Of a stretch of 64,000 nt of DNA, positions 44,954-54,893 are shown piece after piece. The position numbers were made by a program, and so were the translations under genes. Within the stretch, counting starts at the first letter, position 1. Each line of letters begins with the position of its first letter. This DNA comes from Phycisphaerae bacterium (GTDB taxonomy: Bacteria > Planctomycetota > Phycisphaerae > Sedimentisphaerales > Anaerobacaceae): the NCBI GenBank assembly GCA_030604525.1, contig JAUVVQ010000001.1, positions 1 to 64,000 on the forward strand, read 5' to 3'. The notes under the pieces were generated by a model. The model saw only the letters and a list, made by a program, of their open reading frames with translations, was not told the origin of the DNA and searched no databases.

Positions 44954-45616
44954 ATGTTACAGGACGGTGAAAAGGGGGTAATTATCCAGCGGGACAAAAA
45001 GAATTATGCTGTCGCCCCACATATTCCGTGTGGAGTTGTTCAGCCAGAAACGTTGCGGAAACTGGCTGATGTGTCGGAGAAATACGGTGCCCAGGCGCTG
45101 AAGATAACCAGCGCCGCCAGAATAGCAATAGTCGGCGTGGAGGAAAAAGACGTTGACAGCATCTGGTCAGAGCTTGGGATGAAACCGGGTTTTGCGGTTG
45201 GGCTTTGTGTGCGTAGTGTCAAGGCCTGTCCCGGCACTACATTCTGCAAACGAGGTATACAGGACAGTCTTTCTTTAGGTCTGAAGCTTGACGGCAAATA
45301 TCACGGTTTGGAATTACCCAGCAAGTTTAAGATTGGTGTCAGCGGCTGTCCAAACCAGTGTGCGGAGACGTGCATAAAGGATATCGGTCTTGTGGGAAGG
45401 AAGAACGGCTGGATGCTTCTTGTGGGCGGAAACGGTGGCGCCAGGCCGAGACTTTCCCGTGAAATTGCCAGAGACCTTACTGAAGAGGAGGCACTCGAAC
45501 TGATTCATAAGATTATCGAATTTTATAAATCGAGTGCGAAACCACATCAAAGATTAGGTGCGATGATAGAGAAAATGGGATTTGAAGAATTTAAGGCAGC
45601 GATTCTTGGTGATTAG
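44954..45616 (+). CDS. Small nitrite/sulfite reductase-like siroheme [4Fe-4S] protein
   Basis: ACPGTTFCKRGIQDSL...KIGVSGCPNQCAETCIKDIGLVG siroheme/4Fe-4S cysteine pattern in a 220-aa protein. Confidence 0.85.
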   Translation: MLQDGEKGVIIQRDKKNYAVAPHIPCGVVQPETLRKLADVSEKYGAQALKITSAARIAIVGVEEKDVDSIWSELGMKPGFAVGLCVRSVKACPGTTFCKRGIQDSLSLGLKLDGKYHGLELPSKFKIGVSGCPNQCAETCIKDIGLVGRKNGWMLLVGGNGGARPRLSREIARDLTEEEALELIHKIIEFYKSSAKPHQRLGAMIEKMGFEEFKAAILGD

Positions 45617-46463
45617 GCAGATTAGACAAGTAAAAGATGTGTTGGAAAGGTTGTACGAAAAGTATAACCACCACAGTCTTATAAAGCCGGACCCGCTGCA
45701 GTTTGTTTATAAATATCGCCGTAAGGCCGATATGGAAATCGCTGCATTTATGGCATCTGCTCTTGCTTACGGCAGAGTGGGTCAGATTGAAAAAAGTCTG
45801 ACCGACCTCTTTGGGCGTATGGGTAACAGTCTCTACGATTTTGTGATGAGCTTTGGAGAAAGAGACCAGATAAAACTAAAAGATTTCAAGTATCGTTTTA
45901 CGACCGGTCAAGCTATCAGCGATTTGCTCAAGCTGTTAAAAAACATTCTGAAAAGATTCAACAGCATCGAAATTTTTTTTGTTCAGGGTTATCACTCAAG
46001 TGACAAAAACATTATCCCTGCATTATCACGATTTTGTAATTCACTTCTGGAGATACATAGTAAAAGCAATAATGGTCAAGTTTCAAAGGGGCTTTCTTAT
46101 CTGCTGGCCAGGCCTGAAACCGGCAGTGTCTGCAAGCGGCTTAATCTTTTCCTGCGTTGGATGGTGCGGGATGATGATGTGGATACGGGTTTGTGGAAAG
46201 AGGTTGATAAGAGAGGACTAATTGTTCCGGTAGACGTACATATGAGTAGATTGTGCAGAGTTTTAGGGCTTTACAATAGAAAGACGGTTTCCTTGTCGGC
46301 TGCTGTGGAAATAACAAATAGTTTTGCAGAAATTGAACCGAACGACCCGGTAAGATATGATTTTGCATTGAGCCGAATTGGAATTATTGAAAACTGTAAC
46401 GGCAATTTCCGTCCGGAATGTAAATCCTGTGAATTGGCCGAATTGTGTCAATTTGTGGAATAA
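45582..46463 (+). CDS. TIGR02757-family conserved protein (start may be downstream of 45582)
   Basis: LYEKYNHHSLIKPDPLQFVYKYRRKADMEIAAFMASALAYGRVGQIEKSL...RPETGSVCKRLNLFLRWMVRDDDVDTGLW...LIVPVDVHMSRLCRVLGL. Confidence 0.85.
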   Translation: MKNLRQRFLVIRQIRQVKDVLERLYEKYNHHSLIKPDPLQFVYKYRRKADMEIAAFMASALAYGRVGQIEKSLTDLFGRMGNSLYDFVMSFGERDQIKLKDFKYRFTTGQAISDLLKLLKNILKRFNSIEIFFVQGYHSSDKNIIPALSRFCNSLLEIHSKSNNGQVSKGLSYLLARPETGSVCKRLNLFLRWMVRDDDVDTGLWKEVDKRGLIVPVDVHMSRLCRVLGLYNRKTVSLSAAVEITNSFAEIEPNDPVRYDFALSRIGIIENCNGNFRPECKSCELAELCQFVE

Positions 46464-46486
46464 TAAAAATGGAGAATCGGATTTAA

Positions 46487-48202
46487 ATGAACTCCGACCA
46501 ATTGGAAAAATACAGTTCTGCGATAACGCTTTCAGATATGGAAATCTTTGTATTTCCGGAGCTGATGTTCAGCTTGGTTTTGGCTAATATTATAAGCCCT
46601 GTTATCTGGCAATGGCGGCAGCTTGACTGTTTCAAAAAGCTGGAGGGTAAGAGCAGCTACAAGAAGCTGATGCGTCTGAAGCAATTCATAATGGATGAAT
46701 ACGAGTTTAATCTTGACCTTGAAACGTGGGGGCTTACCAACCAGACTGAGGAGCTTAAACGATTTGAGAAATTTATCTCGCCTGAAGATATTGCCGGAAG
46801 CAACGCACTGTTCGGCTATCACGGTGATAAGTATTATTTCGATGTTGATATTCGCAAGCATTTCGGCCTGGATAAATATGACAGCAACATTATTCCTTAT
46901 TGGAAGACAGAAACAATCGAGGCGATGAATGCTTTTGGCTTTAAGCAAAATTACGAAAAAGCGGCCGGCGAATGCGTATCGCTTGCCGCTCTTTACGCAG
47001 CGGCAGCTTTCGTTGTCTGCCGGATACCGCTGGAAGATATCTATATGATACTGACACCGCTGCACTCACAAAATTTTGTCGATACAAATAGCGGCGTGCT
47101 GACTAACAACAGAAGAATCGCTACCAAAACTATGTGGTTCAACGGCACTGCTATTTCTGAGAAGGCCCAGCGGGCGCTGCGAAATGAACAGGTTACGATA
47201 GTAGCCCACAATACCGGTTTTGTGCACTGTTTTTATAAAGATGCAACAATGAAGCAAAGTGCTTACGAACATTTCGCCGAGCAGCTTGGCAGCTATCTTT
47301 CTGCGGATTTGAGCACGCTTACCCTGGCGAATTTTCTGCGATGTCACCGTGAGTACCAGAGGAATTTCCAATTCTGTTGTGACCAATGTAAGCGGGGGTC
47401 GAAATACGCCAAAGCTGAGGTGCTTTTTCATTATGAGCACGGCAGTAATTTCAGGATTGCTGATGATACATTTGAGAAACTGCTTGAAGAGGTAAGCGAT
47501 GAGGATTTATCGCCGGATAAGCTGCCGGACAGAATGTGCTGCCGTCAACTCTGTGCTTTTGCAGACTATGAAAACCTGGACGTAAGAGGAGAATCTGACA
47601 GGCCCGCAATCAGAAAATATCTGGCTCCCTTTGTGCCGCAAGTCGATAAATTCTTGGAGGAGCTTGGTGTGTTCTTACACGTTGAGCCGAAATTGCCCGG
47701 CTTTGAGAAAACCTTTGTTGATAGCCCGTCCATCAATCTTTCAGCCGAATATAGCAGGAAACAGATAATCGACTATCTCGGAGCAATTCGCAAAAGCAGC
47801 ACTACCGCCGACTTGGCCTTTTACGCATACCGTGATATGGAAAATTGTGATTGGCAGCCGTTTATCAAAGCAGCCATAGAACGTAACCCTGTTTCAATAG
47901 AGGCAACGAAGTCAATGTCACTTGATGCGGTGTATAACTGGCTTGAGCAGATGGAAAACGACTCGATTTATGATGGTAAACGCCTGGGACAACCTGACGA
48001 GGTTGCAAATTATAAAAGAGGCGATGGGCTGGAAAAAGCCTTTCTGTTAGCTGCCGTTGCTCGCCGGAGAAATCCCGAACAGGACATTAAAATGACAGCA
48101 GCTAACAATAATGTGCTACTGGAGGTAGAGAAAAAATACGAGTTTAGGTCCGACAAAAGACTTACTAAAGAGATTAAAATCCCAATGGTGGACTCAGTTT
48201 GA
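46487..48202 (+). CDS. Uncharacterised 571-aa protein, possible transglutaminase/Cys-peptidase-like core
   Basis: Long ORF 24 bp after the TIGR02757 gene; EKAAGECVSLAALYAAAAFVV and MILTPLHSQNFVD suggest Cys/His dyad spacing; CCDQC and CCRQLC clusters. No family recognised with confidence. Confidence 0.7.
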   Translation: MNSDQLEKYSSAITLSDMEIFVFPELMFSLVLANIISPVIWQWRQLDCFKKLEGKSSYKKLMRLKQFIMDEYEFNLDLETWGLTNQTEELKRFEKFISPEDIAGSNALFGYHGDKYYFDVDIRKHFGLDKYDSNIIPYWKTETIEAMNAFGFKQNYEKAAGECVSLAALYAAAAFVVCRIPLEDIYMILTPLHSQNFVDTNSGVLTNNRRIATKTMWFNGTAISEKAQRALRNEQVTIVAHNTGFVHCFYKDATMKQSAYEHFAEQLGSYLSADLSTLTLANFLRCHREYQRNFQFCCDQCKRGSKYAKAEVLFHYEHGSNFRIADDTFEKLLEEVSDEDLSPDKLPDRMCCRQLCAFADYENLDVRGESDRPAIRKYLAPFVPQVDKFLEELGVFLHVEPKLPGFEKTFVDSPSINLSAEYSRKQIIDYLGAIRKSSTTADLAFYAYRDMENCDWQPFIKAAIERNPVSIEATKSMSLDAVYNWLEQMENDSIYDGKRLGQPDEVANYKRGDGLEKAFLLAAVARRRNPEQDIKMTAANNNVLLEVEKKYEFRSDKRLTKEIKIPMVDSV

Positions 48203-48376
48203 TAGTATTGTGTGTGGCCGATTTTTGCTTTTGAGTGGTTCTTTAGGGCGTCTGCGGTATTTCCTTCCGCCTCGCCACGTCCTTCGAAGTATTACAATAA
48301 ATCTGCGGTTGGCGGACGGTCGTGGCCTTACATCCATTCCTAAACTCCCCACACAAAATATACGAGTGGTAATGCT

Positions 48377-49639
48377 TTAGCTTTTGAAATGTTTGCGGTG
48401 GCCGTGATATGACTTTTTTGCTCCGGAGGTGCGTTTACTTCTCGGCCGTTCCTTGTGTCGCGAGGGTTTGGAGCTTTTGGCGGTCTTCGGCTCTGGCGGC
48501 GGGGACTTGACGTATGAGAAGCCCTTGCACTTCTTCGCCGTGAGTTTGCGTTCTATGAACTTGCCGACCTCGCGCAGGTACTTTTTCTCTTCGCTTGAAA
48601 CAAACGTGATCGCGTCGCCGGTGGCCGTCGCTCGGCCTGTCCGGCCTATCCGATGGACGTAATCCTCGGCGTGAGTGGGCACATCGTAATTGATAACATG
48701 TGATATTCCCTCGACGTCGATGCCGCGGGCGGCGATGTCGGTGGCAACCATGACCTGATACTTGCCGCTACGAAAGCCGTCGAGTGCTCGCTGCCGCTGG
48801 TTCTGGGTACGGTCCGAATGCATCGAGACAGCGACGATGCCGGCGCGTTTGAGCCGTCTGCTGATTTTGTCTGCCCCGTATTTGGTCCGTGAGAACACCA
48901 GCACGCTGAACATCCGCCAGTCCTCAATCATATATAGCAGAAGGTCCATCTTCAGCGCCTTCTCGACTGCATAGATATGCTGCGTGATGGTATCGATCGG
49001 GTTGCGGGGCCGGCCTATCTGTATCACCTTCGGCTTTTTCAGTATGTCGGCCGCCAGGGTCCGAATCTCCGGCGATATCGTCGCCGAAAACAGCAACGTC
49101 TGGCGTTTCTTCGGGAGCCAACCCACGACCCGCCGCACGTCGTTGACGAAACCCATATCGAGCATCCGGTCAGCCTCGTCCAGCACGAGCACCTCGACGC
49201 TGCTCAGTCGGATCGTGTTGCGTCCGATATGGTCTATCAGACGTCCGGGCGTGGCGACCACGATATCGACGCCGCTGCGCAATGTTGCGATTTGCTTGTT
49301 GATGCTGACGCCGCCGTAAACCGCCAGGGCCTTAATGTTCGTGAACCGCCCGTAGCCGAGTATAGATCTTTCAATCTGCACGGCCAGTTCGCGCGTGGGA
49401 GTGAGGATTAATGACCTGACAGCCCGCTTCCGCCCGGGCCGCTCGTGGCTGAGACGATCCAGTATCGGCAGCACAAAAGCCGCTGTCTTGCCTGTACCCG
49501 TCTGGGCGCAGCCGATGATATCGCTGCCCTTAATTGCCGCCGGTATTGCCTGCAACTGTATTTCCGTGGGGGCTGTGTAACCTGTCGCCAGTATCCCACG
49601 AACCAGCGGGTCTGAAAGACCAAATGTTTTAAATGGCAT
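48377..49639 (-). CDS. DEAD-box RNA helicase, RhlE-type
   Basis: CAQTGTGKTAAFVLPIL, LTPTRELAVQ, VATPGRLIDH, VLDEADRMLDMGF, FSATIS, VATDIAARGIDVEGISHVINYDVP, HRIGRTGRA. Confidence 0.97.
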   Translation of the reverse strand: MPFKTFGLSDPLVRGILATGYTAPTEIQLQAIPAAIKGSDIIGCAQTGTGKTAAFVLPILDRLSHERPGRKRAVRSLILTPTRELAVQIERSILGYGRFTNIKALAVYGGVSINKQIATLRSGVDIVVATPGRLIDHIGRNTIRLSSVEVLVLDEADRMLDMGFVNDVRRVVGWLPKKRQTLLFSATISPEIRTLAADILKKPKVIQIGRPRNPIDTITQHIYAVEKALKMDLLLYMIEDWRMFSVLVFSRTKYGADKISRRLKRAGIVAVSMHSDRTQNQRQRALDGFRSGKYQVMVATDIAARGIDVEGISHVINYDVPTHAEDYVHRIGRTGRATATGDAITFVSSEEKKYLREVGKFIERKLTAKKCKGFSYVKSPPPEPKTAKSSKPSRHKERPRSKRTSGAKKSYHGHRKHFKS

Positions 49640-49980
49640 TTAATTGTCCTAAAATAAGGTTTCGTAAGTCAAAATAAATACTCGCATCAGTTTAACTTTA
49701 ATCACCGAGGCCGACAGGGACACCGATTCAAAGGGATAAATAATAACCTTGGATTTCCCCTTTACACGGTTAAGAAGCATACTTTTCTCAGTACGACAGC
49801 AATAATCTTACCAAATTCACCTTAAACTATCAAGAAATCCAAATCCATCGGGCTCACCTCGATCGCAGTCGAAGGACACTAAATCATTCTTGACTTAATT
49901 GGCTTTTCGGACTTGCCTTGCTCGCCATGATGCGTCGCAACGAGCCAGAATGCTTCGGGGCACTGAACACCACTGGGCAA

Positions 49981-50088
49981 TTATTTATTCTTCTTTTCTT
50001 TTTTCAATCTTCGCTTTTCCTTTAGACTAAGCTGGGCCTTTTTCTGTTGTTCTCTTCTGCCTTTATCTTTTTTCCCACTATCGCCCAT
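49981..50088 (-). CDS. 35-aa very basic small protein (not in supplied ORF track)
   Basis: Minus strand CTGAAAAAGGAGAAATAGAT ATG... = MGDSGKKDKGRREQQKKAQLSLKEKRRLKKEKKNK-stop; AAGGAG SD at good spacing. Confidence 0.7.
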   Translation of the reverse strand: MGDSGKKDKGRREQQKKAQLSLKEKRRLKKEKKNK

Positions 50089-50414
50089 ATCTATTTCTCC
50101 TTTTTCAGATTAGGTAATAACAATGATTATACAGTCTACATAAAACGCCAAACATAGACTTTTTTCCATTTTAACAAGTTCCCGTTGCTTCTTCAATATT
50201 TATCCGGGCCTATGGCGGACTCGTCCAATCTCTTGTGCTGCAATTATATGAATTTGCGGGATTAATACAAGGTATTTCCTTTGACGGCAAGTGTGGTGCG
50301 GGCGGTTGCATTGACTCAAAATTACAGCAGTATAATACAGAACTTGACAAAAGATTTTAACTATTCGATAATTAACTTCAGAATTGTTCAAGATTTATTT
50401 GAAGACGATTAATA

Positions 50415-51434
50415 ATGACTGATTTTGCTAAAACAATGGTGATTGATTTTTGGGCTACCGTGGCGGAGATGTCGCCATATTTATTGTTTGGTTTTTTGGT
50501 GGCAGGAATCCTTTCGGTGCTTATATCGCAACGTGTAGTGGAAAAACACCTTGGCGGTAAAGGAATATGGCCTCTGGTTAAAGCATCGCTTTTTGGTGTT
50601 CCACTGCCTTTGTGTTCGTGCGGCGTTATTCCGGTATCGATGTCACTGCACAAACACGGTGCGAGCAAGGGCTCCGCCGTCTCTTTTCTACTCTCCACAC
50701 CACAAACCGGTGCCGACAGTATTTTTGTAACATTGAGCCTTCTTGGGCCACTTTTCGCCATTTTCAGACCTTTGGCGGCATTTATAACCGGTATTATCGG
50801 GGGTACATTAGTCAATATGTTCGACAAAGAGCCGGATGATAAAGAACAGAAGTCGCAGGAATATACGGAACAACACTACCGTGGAAAGCAAGACAAAAAA
50901 ATCTTTAGAGGCCTAAGATATGGTTTTGTTACACTGCCGCGGGATATTGGCAGAGCTATGTTAGTGGGTTTGATTATTGCGGCTGTTATTTCCGCATTGG
51001 TGCCCGATGGCTACTTTGCCGAACATCTGGGTACGGGGATTTTTGCGATGGTGGTTATGATATTTTTGGGGATACCGGTTTATGTCTGTGCGACCGCATC
51101 GGTACCAATTGCCGCTGCTATGATTGTAAAAGGACTCGCACCAGGGGCCGCCTTAGTTTTCCTTATGACAGGTCCAGCAACGAATGCTGCGTCATTTGTC
51201 ACCATCTGGAAAACGCTTGGCGCAAAAACCGCTCTCGCTTATATTATCTCCATCATCGGTTGCGCACTCACCGCCGGTTTGCTGCTCAATCAGCTCGCAG
51301 AAGGACTGGATTTAAACGTTACTGCAAAAGCTTCCTGGATGCTCCCGAACTTCGTCAAAAACGCCTCCGCCGTCGCCCTTATCGCCATCTTAATCATACC
51401 AATCATCAAAAAGAACAAGGACTCAAACAACTGA
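50415..51434 (+). CDS. SO_0444-type permease (DUF318/ArsP-like metal efflux transporter)
   Basis: PLPLCSCGVIPVSMSLHKHGASKGSAVSFLLSTPQTGADSIFVTLSLLGPLFAIFRPLAAFITGIIGG. Confidence 0.88.
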   Translation: MTDFAKTMVIDFWATVAEMSPYLLFGFLVAGILSVLISQRVVEKHLGGKGIWPLVKASLFGVPLPLCSCGVIPVSMSLHKHGASKGSAVSFLLSTPQTGADSIFVTLSLLGPLFAIFRPLAAFITGIIGGTLVNMFDKEPDDKEQKSQEYTEQHYRGKQDKKIFRGLRYGFVTLPRDIGRAMLVGLIIAAVISALVPDGYFAEHLGTGIFAMVVMIFLGIPVYVCATASVPIAAAMIVKGLAPGAALVFLMTGPATNAASFVTIWKTLGAKTALAYIISIIGCALTAGLLLNQLAEGLDLNVTAKASWMLPNFVKNASAVALIAILIIPIIKKNKDSNN

Positions 51435-51553
51435 TTGACACCTAACGAGAGGTCTTTGTCTTAAAAAACCATTTTTGTAAAAGCGGAAATGGTTTTATGT
51501 GATTCAGTTGGTTCTATAGCTTTTGTGATTCAGGATTTGTTATTCTGCTGGGT

Positions 51554-52243
51554 TTAAGGTTTTCTCATTTCGGATGGCATCCGCAGGCCGGCGGTCCCTT
51601 TAGCATCTCTGAAATCGGTTATAATTTTCACAGCATCTTCCGGCTTATCAACGAGGTCAAAGACATCAATGTCCTGTGATAAGATATAATTGTGTTCGGC
51701 AAGCATTTTCTCTTTTATCCATTTAATCAGTCCCTCCCAATAATCGGTACCAATCAAGACGACGGGGAATGAGACCTGCTTTAGAGTTTGTATTAAGGTA
51801 AGCGACTCGAATAGTTCATCCATTGTGCCGAATCCGCCTGGGAAGACGATAAAGCCGTGTGCATATTTGAGGAACATCATCTTACGGCAAAAGAAATACC
51901 TGAAGTGCAGTGAGAGATTTTGAAATTTATTTGGAATCTGCTCAATTGGCAATTCCATATTCAGTCCGATGCTTTTACCTCCTGCTTTGTTTGCGCCTTT
52001 GTTAGCGGCTTCCATAATTCCTCCGCCTCCGCCTGTTATAACAGCGAATCCGGCATTGGCCAATTGTTTAGAAGTTTCTTCGGCAAGCTCATAATGCTGG
52101 TGGTCCGGCTTAACTCGAGCGGAGCCGAAAATTGAAACGGCAGGACCAACGTCAGCGAGCTCCTGGAATCCTTCGACGAACTCCGCCATTATTCTGAATA
52201 CTCTCCAAAGGTCCTGAACAGGACTATCTATCATTGAGGTCAT
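51554..52243 (-). CDS. LOG/TIGR00730-family Rossmann protein
   Basis: VSIFGSARVKPDHQHYELAEETSKQLANAGFAVITGGGGGIMEAANKGANKAGGKSIGLNMELP; HGFIVFPGGFGTMDELFE. Confidence 0.93.
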   Translation of the reverse strand: MTSMIDSPVQDLWRVFRIMAEFVEGFQELADVGPAVSIFGSARVKPDHQHYELAEETSKQLANAGFAVITGGGGGIMEAANKGANKAGGKSIGLNMELPIEQIPNKFQNLSLHFRYFFCRKMMFLKYAHGFIVFPGGFGTMDELFESLTLIQTLKQVSFPVVLIGTDYWEGLIKWIKEKMLAEHNYILSQDIDVFDLVDKPEDAVKIITDFRDAKGTAGLRMPSEMRKP

Positions 52244-52280
52244 AATTTACAGCTCCTTTCATAATGGCCCGTTTTAAGGT

Positions 52281-53003
52281 CTATCGCAAATCGGGTTTAT
52301 CTGCTGCCGGACAATACTTTGCAATCGGGCAATTTTCACAATCAGCTTTTCTTGCTTTACAAATATTTCTTCCGTGAAAGATTAACAGGTGGCTGAAAAT
52401 TGTCCATTTATTCTTTTGTATTATTTTGGCTAAATCAAATTCGAGCTTTACAGGGTCTTCGTATTTTGAAAGGCCGAGTCTTCGAGAAAGCCGAATGACA
52501 TGAGTGTCGCAGGTTATTGTCTGCTCACCGAAGGCATTTGCAAGTATGACGTTGGCGGTTTTTCGTCCCACACCCGGCAACTCGAGAAGGTCTCTGATAT
52601 TATCCGGCACCTTGTTCTGATATTTATGTGCAATTACAGAACAGGCATTTTTGATATTTTTCGCTTTATTACGATAAAATCCGGTACTTTTGATATCCGT
52701 TTCGATATCTTTTACATCGGCGTTTGCCCAATCGGAAGCCAACTCATATTTTTTAAAAACATCTTTTGTAACAATATTGACACGTTTATCGGTGCACTGA
52801 GCTGAGAGGATTGTTGCGACAAGAAGCTCGAGAGGATTTTTGAAAATAAGCGATGTTTTTGCATTCGGGTAAGTTTTTTTAAGCACCGGCAGGATTTTTT
52901 TAACTCTTTGGGCGGCGGTCATTCCATTCAATTTATCTATTTTGTTTTTTGCAGCTTTCCCGGCAGCCCTGACAGTTTTTTTTGGAGTTTTCTTTTTTGT
53001 CAT
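52281..53003 (-). CDS. nth: Endonuclease III
   Basis: LVATILSAQCTDKRVN; LPGVGRKTANVILANAFG; TCDTHVIRLSRRLGLS; CKARKADCENCPIAKYC Fe-S loop. Confidence 0.96.
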   Translation of the reverse strand: MTKKKTPKKTVRAAGKAAKNKIDKLNGMTAAQRVKKILPVLKKTYPNAKTSLIFKNPLELLVATILSAQCTDKRVNIVTKDVFKKYELASDWANADVKDIETDIKSTGFYRNKAKNIKNACSVIAHKYQNKVPDNIRDLLELPGVGRKTANVILANAFGEQTITCDTHVIRLSRRLGLSKYEDPVKLEFDLAKIIQKNKWTIFSHLLIFHGRNICKARKADCENCPIAKYCPAADKPDLR

Positions 53004-54836
53004 TTACTTTTTCAAATCCGGTAGTTTTTCAATGATTTCGGTGAGCTGTTTTTTATCGAAGGTGCCGCGTATTTTTTCTATTTCCCCGTCCGGCAGAATT
53101 ACAATGGTTACCGGCACATTTCCCGCCTCGCCGTAGATTTTCTTAAAGTCAACAGTAGCAGGATAGTCATTCAGGGTTGTATCCGCTTTGATTGTCAAGA
53201 CGTTTTTCTTATCGAGAAGCTCAGCCATTTTTTGGTTCTGGTAAACTTTTTTATCCACTACTTTGCAACTGGCACACCAGTCTGCGGTGAATTTCAGGAG
53301 AACGGGTCTTCCGTTCGCGGTTGCCTGTTTTACAAGAGCGGCATCATATTTCTGCCAATCAATAGCTTGTTTGGCAGGAGCAGGCAGGAGGTAAAGTCCT
53401 GCTGCAACGGCGATAACTAAAGCAACGAGTCGGACTGTCCACTTTTTACCCGCAGGTGTCGAGAAGCTGACCCACTTACCCCACATCCAGAGGCAAAAGC
53501 TGAAGATTATTCCGTAGATAAGCACATTTACGAGTCTATCTTTCGGCAGTGCCGCCAAAGTAAGCTTAACAGCAATAAAGAAGAGCAGGAAGGCAGTTGT
53601 CTGTTTAAAAATCTCCATCCAATTACCGGGTTTTGGAATGCGTTCCAGAAGTGATGGAATCAGCACGATTACGGCATAGGGCAGTGCCATTCCTACTCCC
53701 ATAAGGACAATAGCTATGCTGCTGACCAGTAATGTCTGTGTTTGTGCCCAGACGAGGACAAATCCAAGCAAGGCCCCGCTACAGGGAGTACTTAGTATTC
53801 CTGCAAAAAAGCCCATACCGGTTGAGCCGGCGATGCCGGAAGCAGAACTCTGTTTGCCGGCGACGGATGATGGCAGTGCGAACGTGACAACATCCAACAT
53901 TACGAGTGCAAAGAAAACGATAGCTAAAAACAGGAATATGACTGCAACGGGGTAGCGAAAGAGACTGTTTAAATCAAGAACCGCTCCGGTGGAAAGGTTT
54001 ATGATTGCCGATACCACTGCGAAGGTTGCGAAAAATAGAATGACTCCGGCGCAGAAGGCCATTCCGGAGGTGATTCGTCTTCTGCTGGAATGTTCCGCCT
54101 GCTTGATAAGCCGCATCATAATCAGCGGTATGACGGGCAGGACACAGGGCATAATGTTTATGGATATACCAGCTACAATTGCCAGGAGATAATAGAGTGC
54201 TGTGCCGTACGGCAGAATCTTCTGCCTTTGTGGCTCAACTTTTGCGGAAGAGGTCAATGGTATTTTTTGGTCAGGCGTTTTGGCAATGATTTTCTTCCAG
54301 GAGTCAGTCTCGGCAAGATTGATTGAATATTTGAAAGCTTTTTTGAAAGGCAAACAAATCTTAGAAGTGCAGGCAAGGCCGGAGATTTCAAGATTAATAT
54401 CCGCCCGCCCATAATCAGATTCAGTTTTCTGAGAATCAATTGGGACAAAGACGGTGAATTGGCCGACATACACCTCAACATTTTTTTTCTGGTCTTTATC
54501 ATAAAAGACCTCGGGGTTCGGAAATATCGGTTCACCGAAGTTAAGTGTCTTTGATTTTGCCTGGACTTTCAGGTTAAAAGCTCCCGGTGCCGTCTGCTCA
54601 TTCGCATAATAATGGATGTCGTCAGTTCCCTGAAACATTACGGCCAAGGCGTTCTTCTGGTTTCTGCGAACAGGTTCAAGGCGAGCAGCGGAATACTCGT
54701 TTTGATATCTTACAATCTCCAGCGGTTCTGAAGTGAGCTGACCGTTGGTCTGCGCTAAAATGACACTATTGAGAGCCAAAAGGACAATGATGGATTTGAA
54801 AAAGCTCTTTGCCAACAAAACCACCCTTAATAACAT
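53004..54836 (-). CDS. dsbD: Thiol:disulfide interchange protein DsbD-like
   Basis: MPCVLPVIPLIMMRLI TM Cys; GILSTPCSGALLGFVL; C-terminal thioredoxin FTADWCASCKVVDKKVY. Confidence 0.93.
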   Translation of the reverse strand: MLLRVVLLAKSFFKSIIVLLALNSVILAQTNGQLTSEPLEIVRYQNEYSAARLEPVRRNQKNALAVMFQGTDDIHYYANEQTAPGAFNLKVQAKSKTLNFGEPIFPNPEVFYDKDQKKNVEVYVGQFTVFVPIDSQKTESDYGRADINLEISGLACTSKICLPFKKAFKYSINLAETDSWKKIIAKTPDQKIPLTSSAKVEPQRQKILPYGTALYYLLAIVAGISINIMPCVLPVIPLIMMRLIKQAEHSSRRRITSGMAFCAGVILFFATFAVVSAIINLSTGAVLDLNSLFRYPVAVIFLFLAIVFFALVMLDVVTFALPSSVAGKQSSASGIAGSTGMGFFAGILSTPCSGALLGFVLVWAQTQTLLVSSIAIVLMGVGMALPYAVIVLIPSLLERIPKPGNWMEIFKQTTAFLLFFIAVKLTLAALPKDRLVNVLIYGIIFSFCLWMWGKWVSFSTPAGKKWTVRLVALVIAVAAGLYLLPAPAKQAIDWQKYDAALVKQATANGRPVLLKFTADWCASCKVVDKKVYQNQKMAELLDKKNVLTIKADTTLNDYPATVDFKKIYGEAGNVPVTIVILPDGEIEKIRGTFDKKQLTEIIEKLPDLKK

Positions 54837-54893
54837 AAGGACCTCAAAGAAAATTGTTTCGATAGAGAAGCTCCGTTAAGCTGATTTCTCCGA

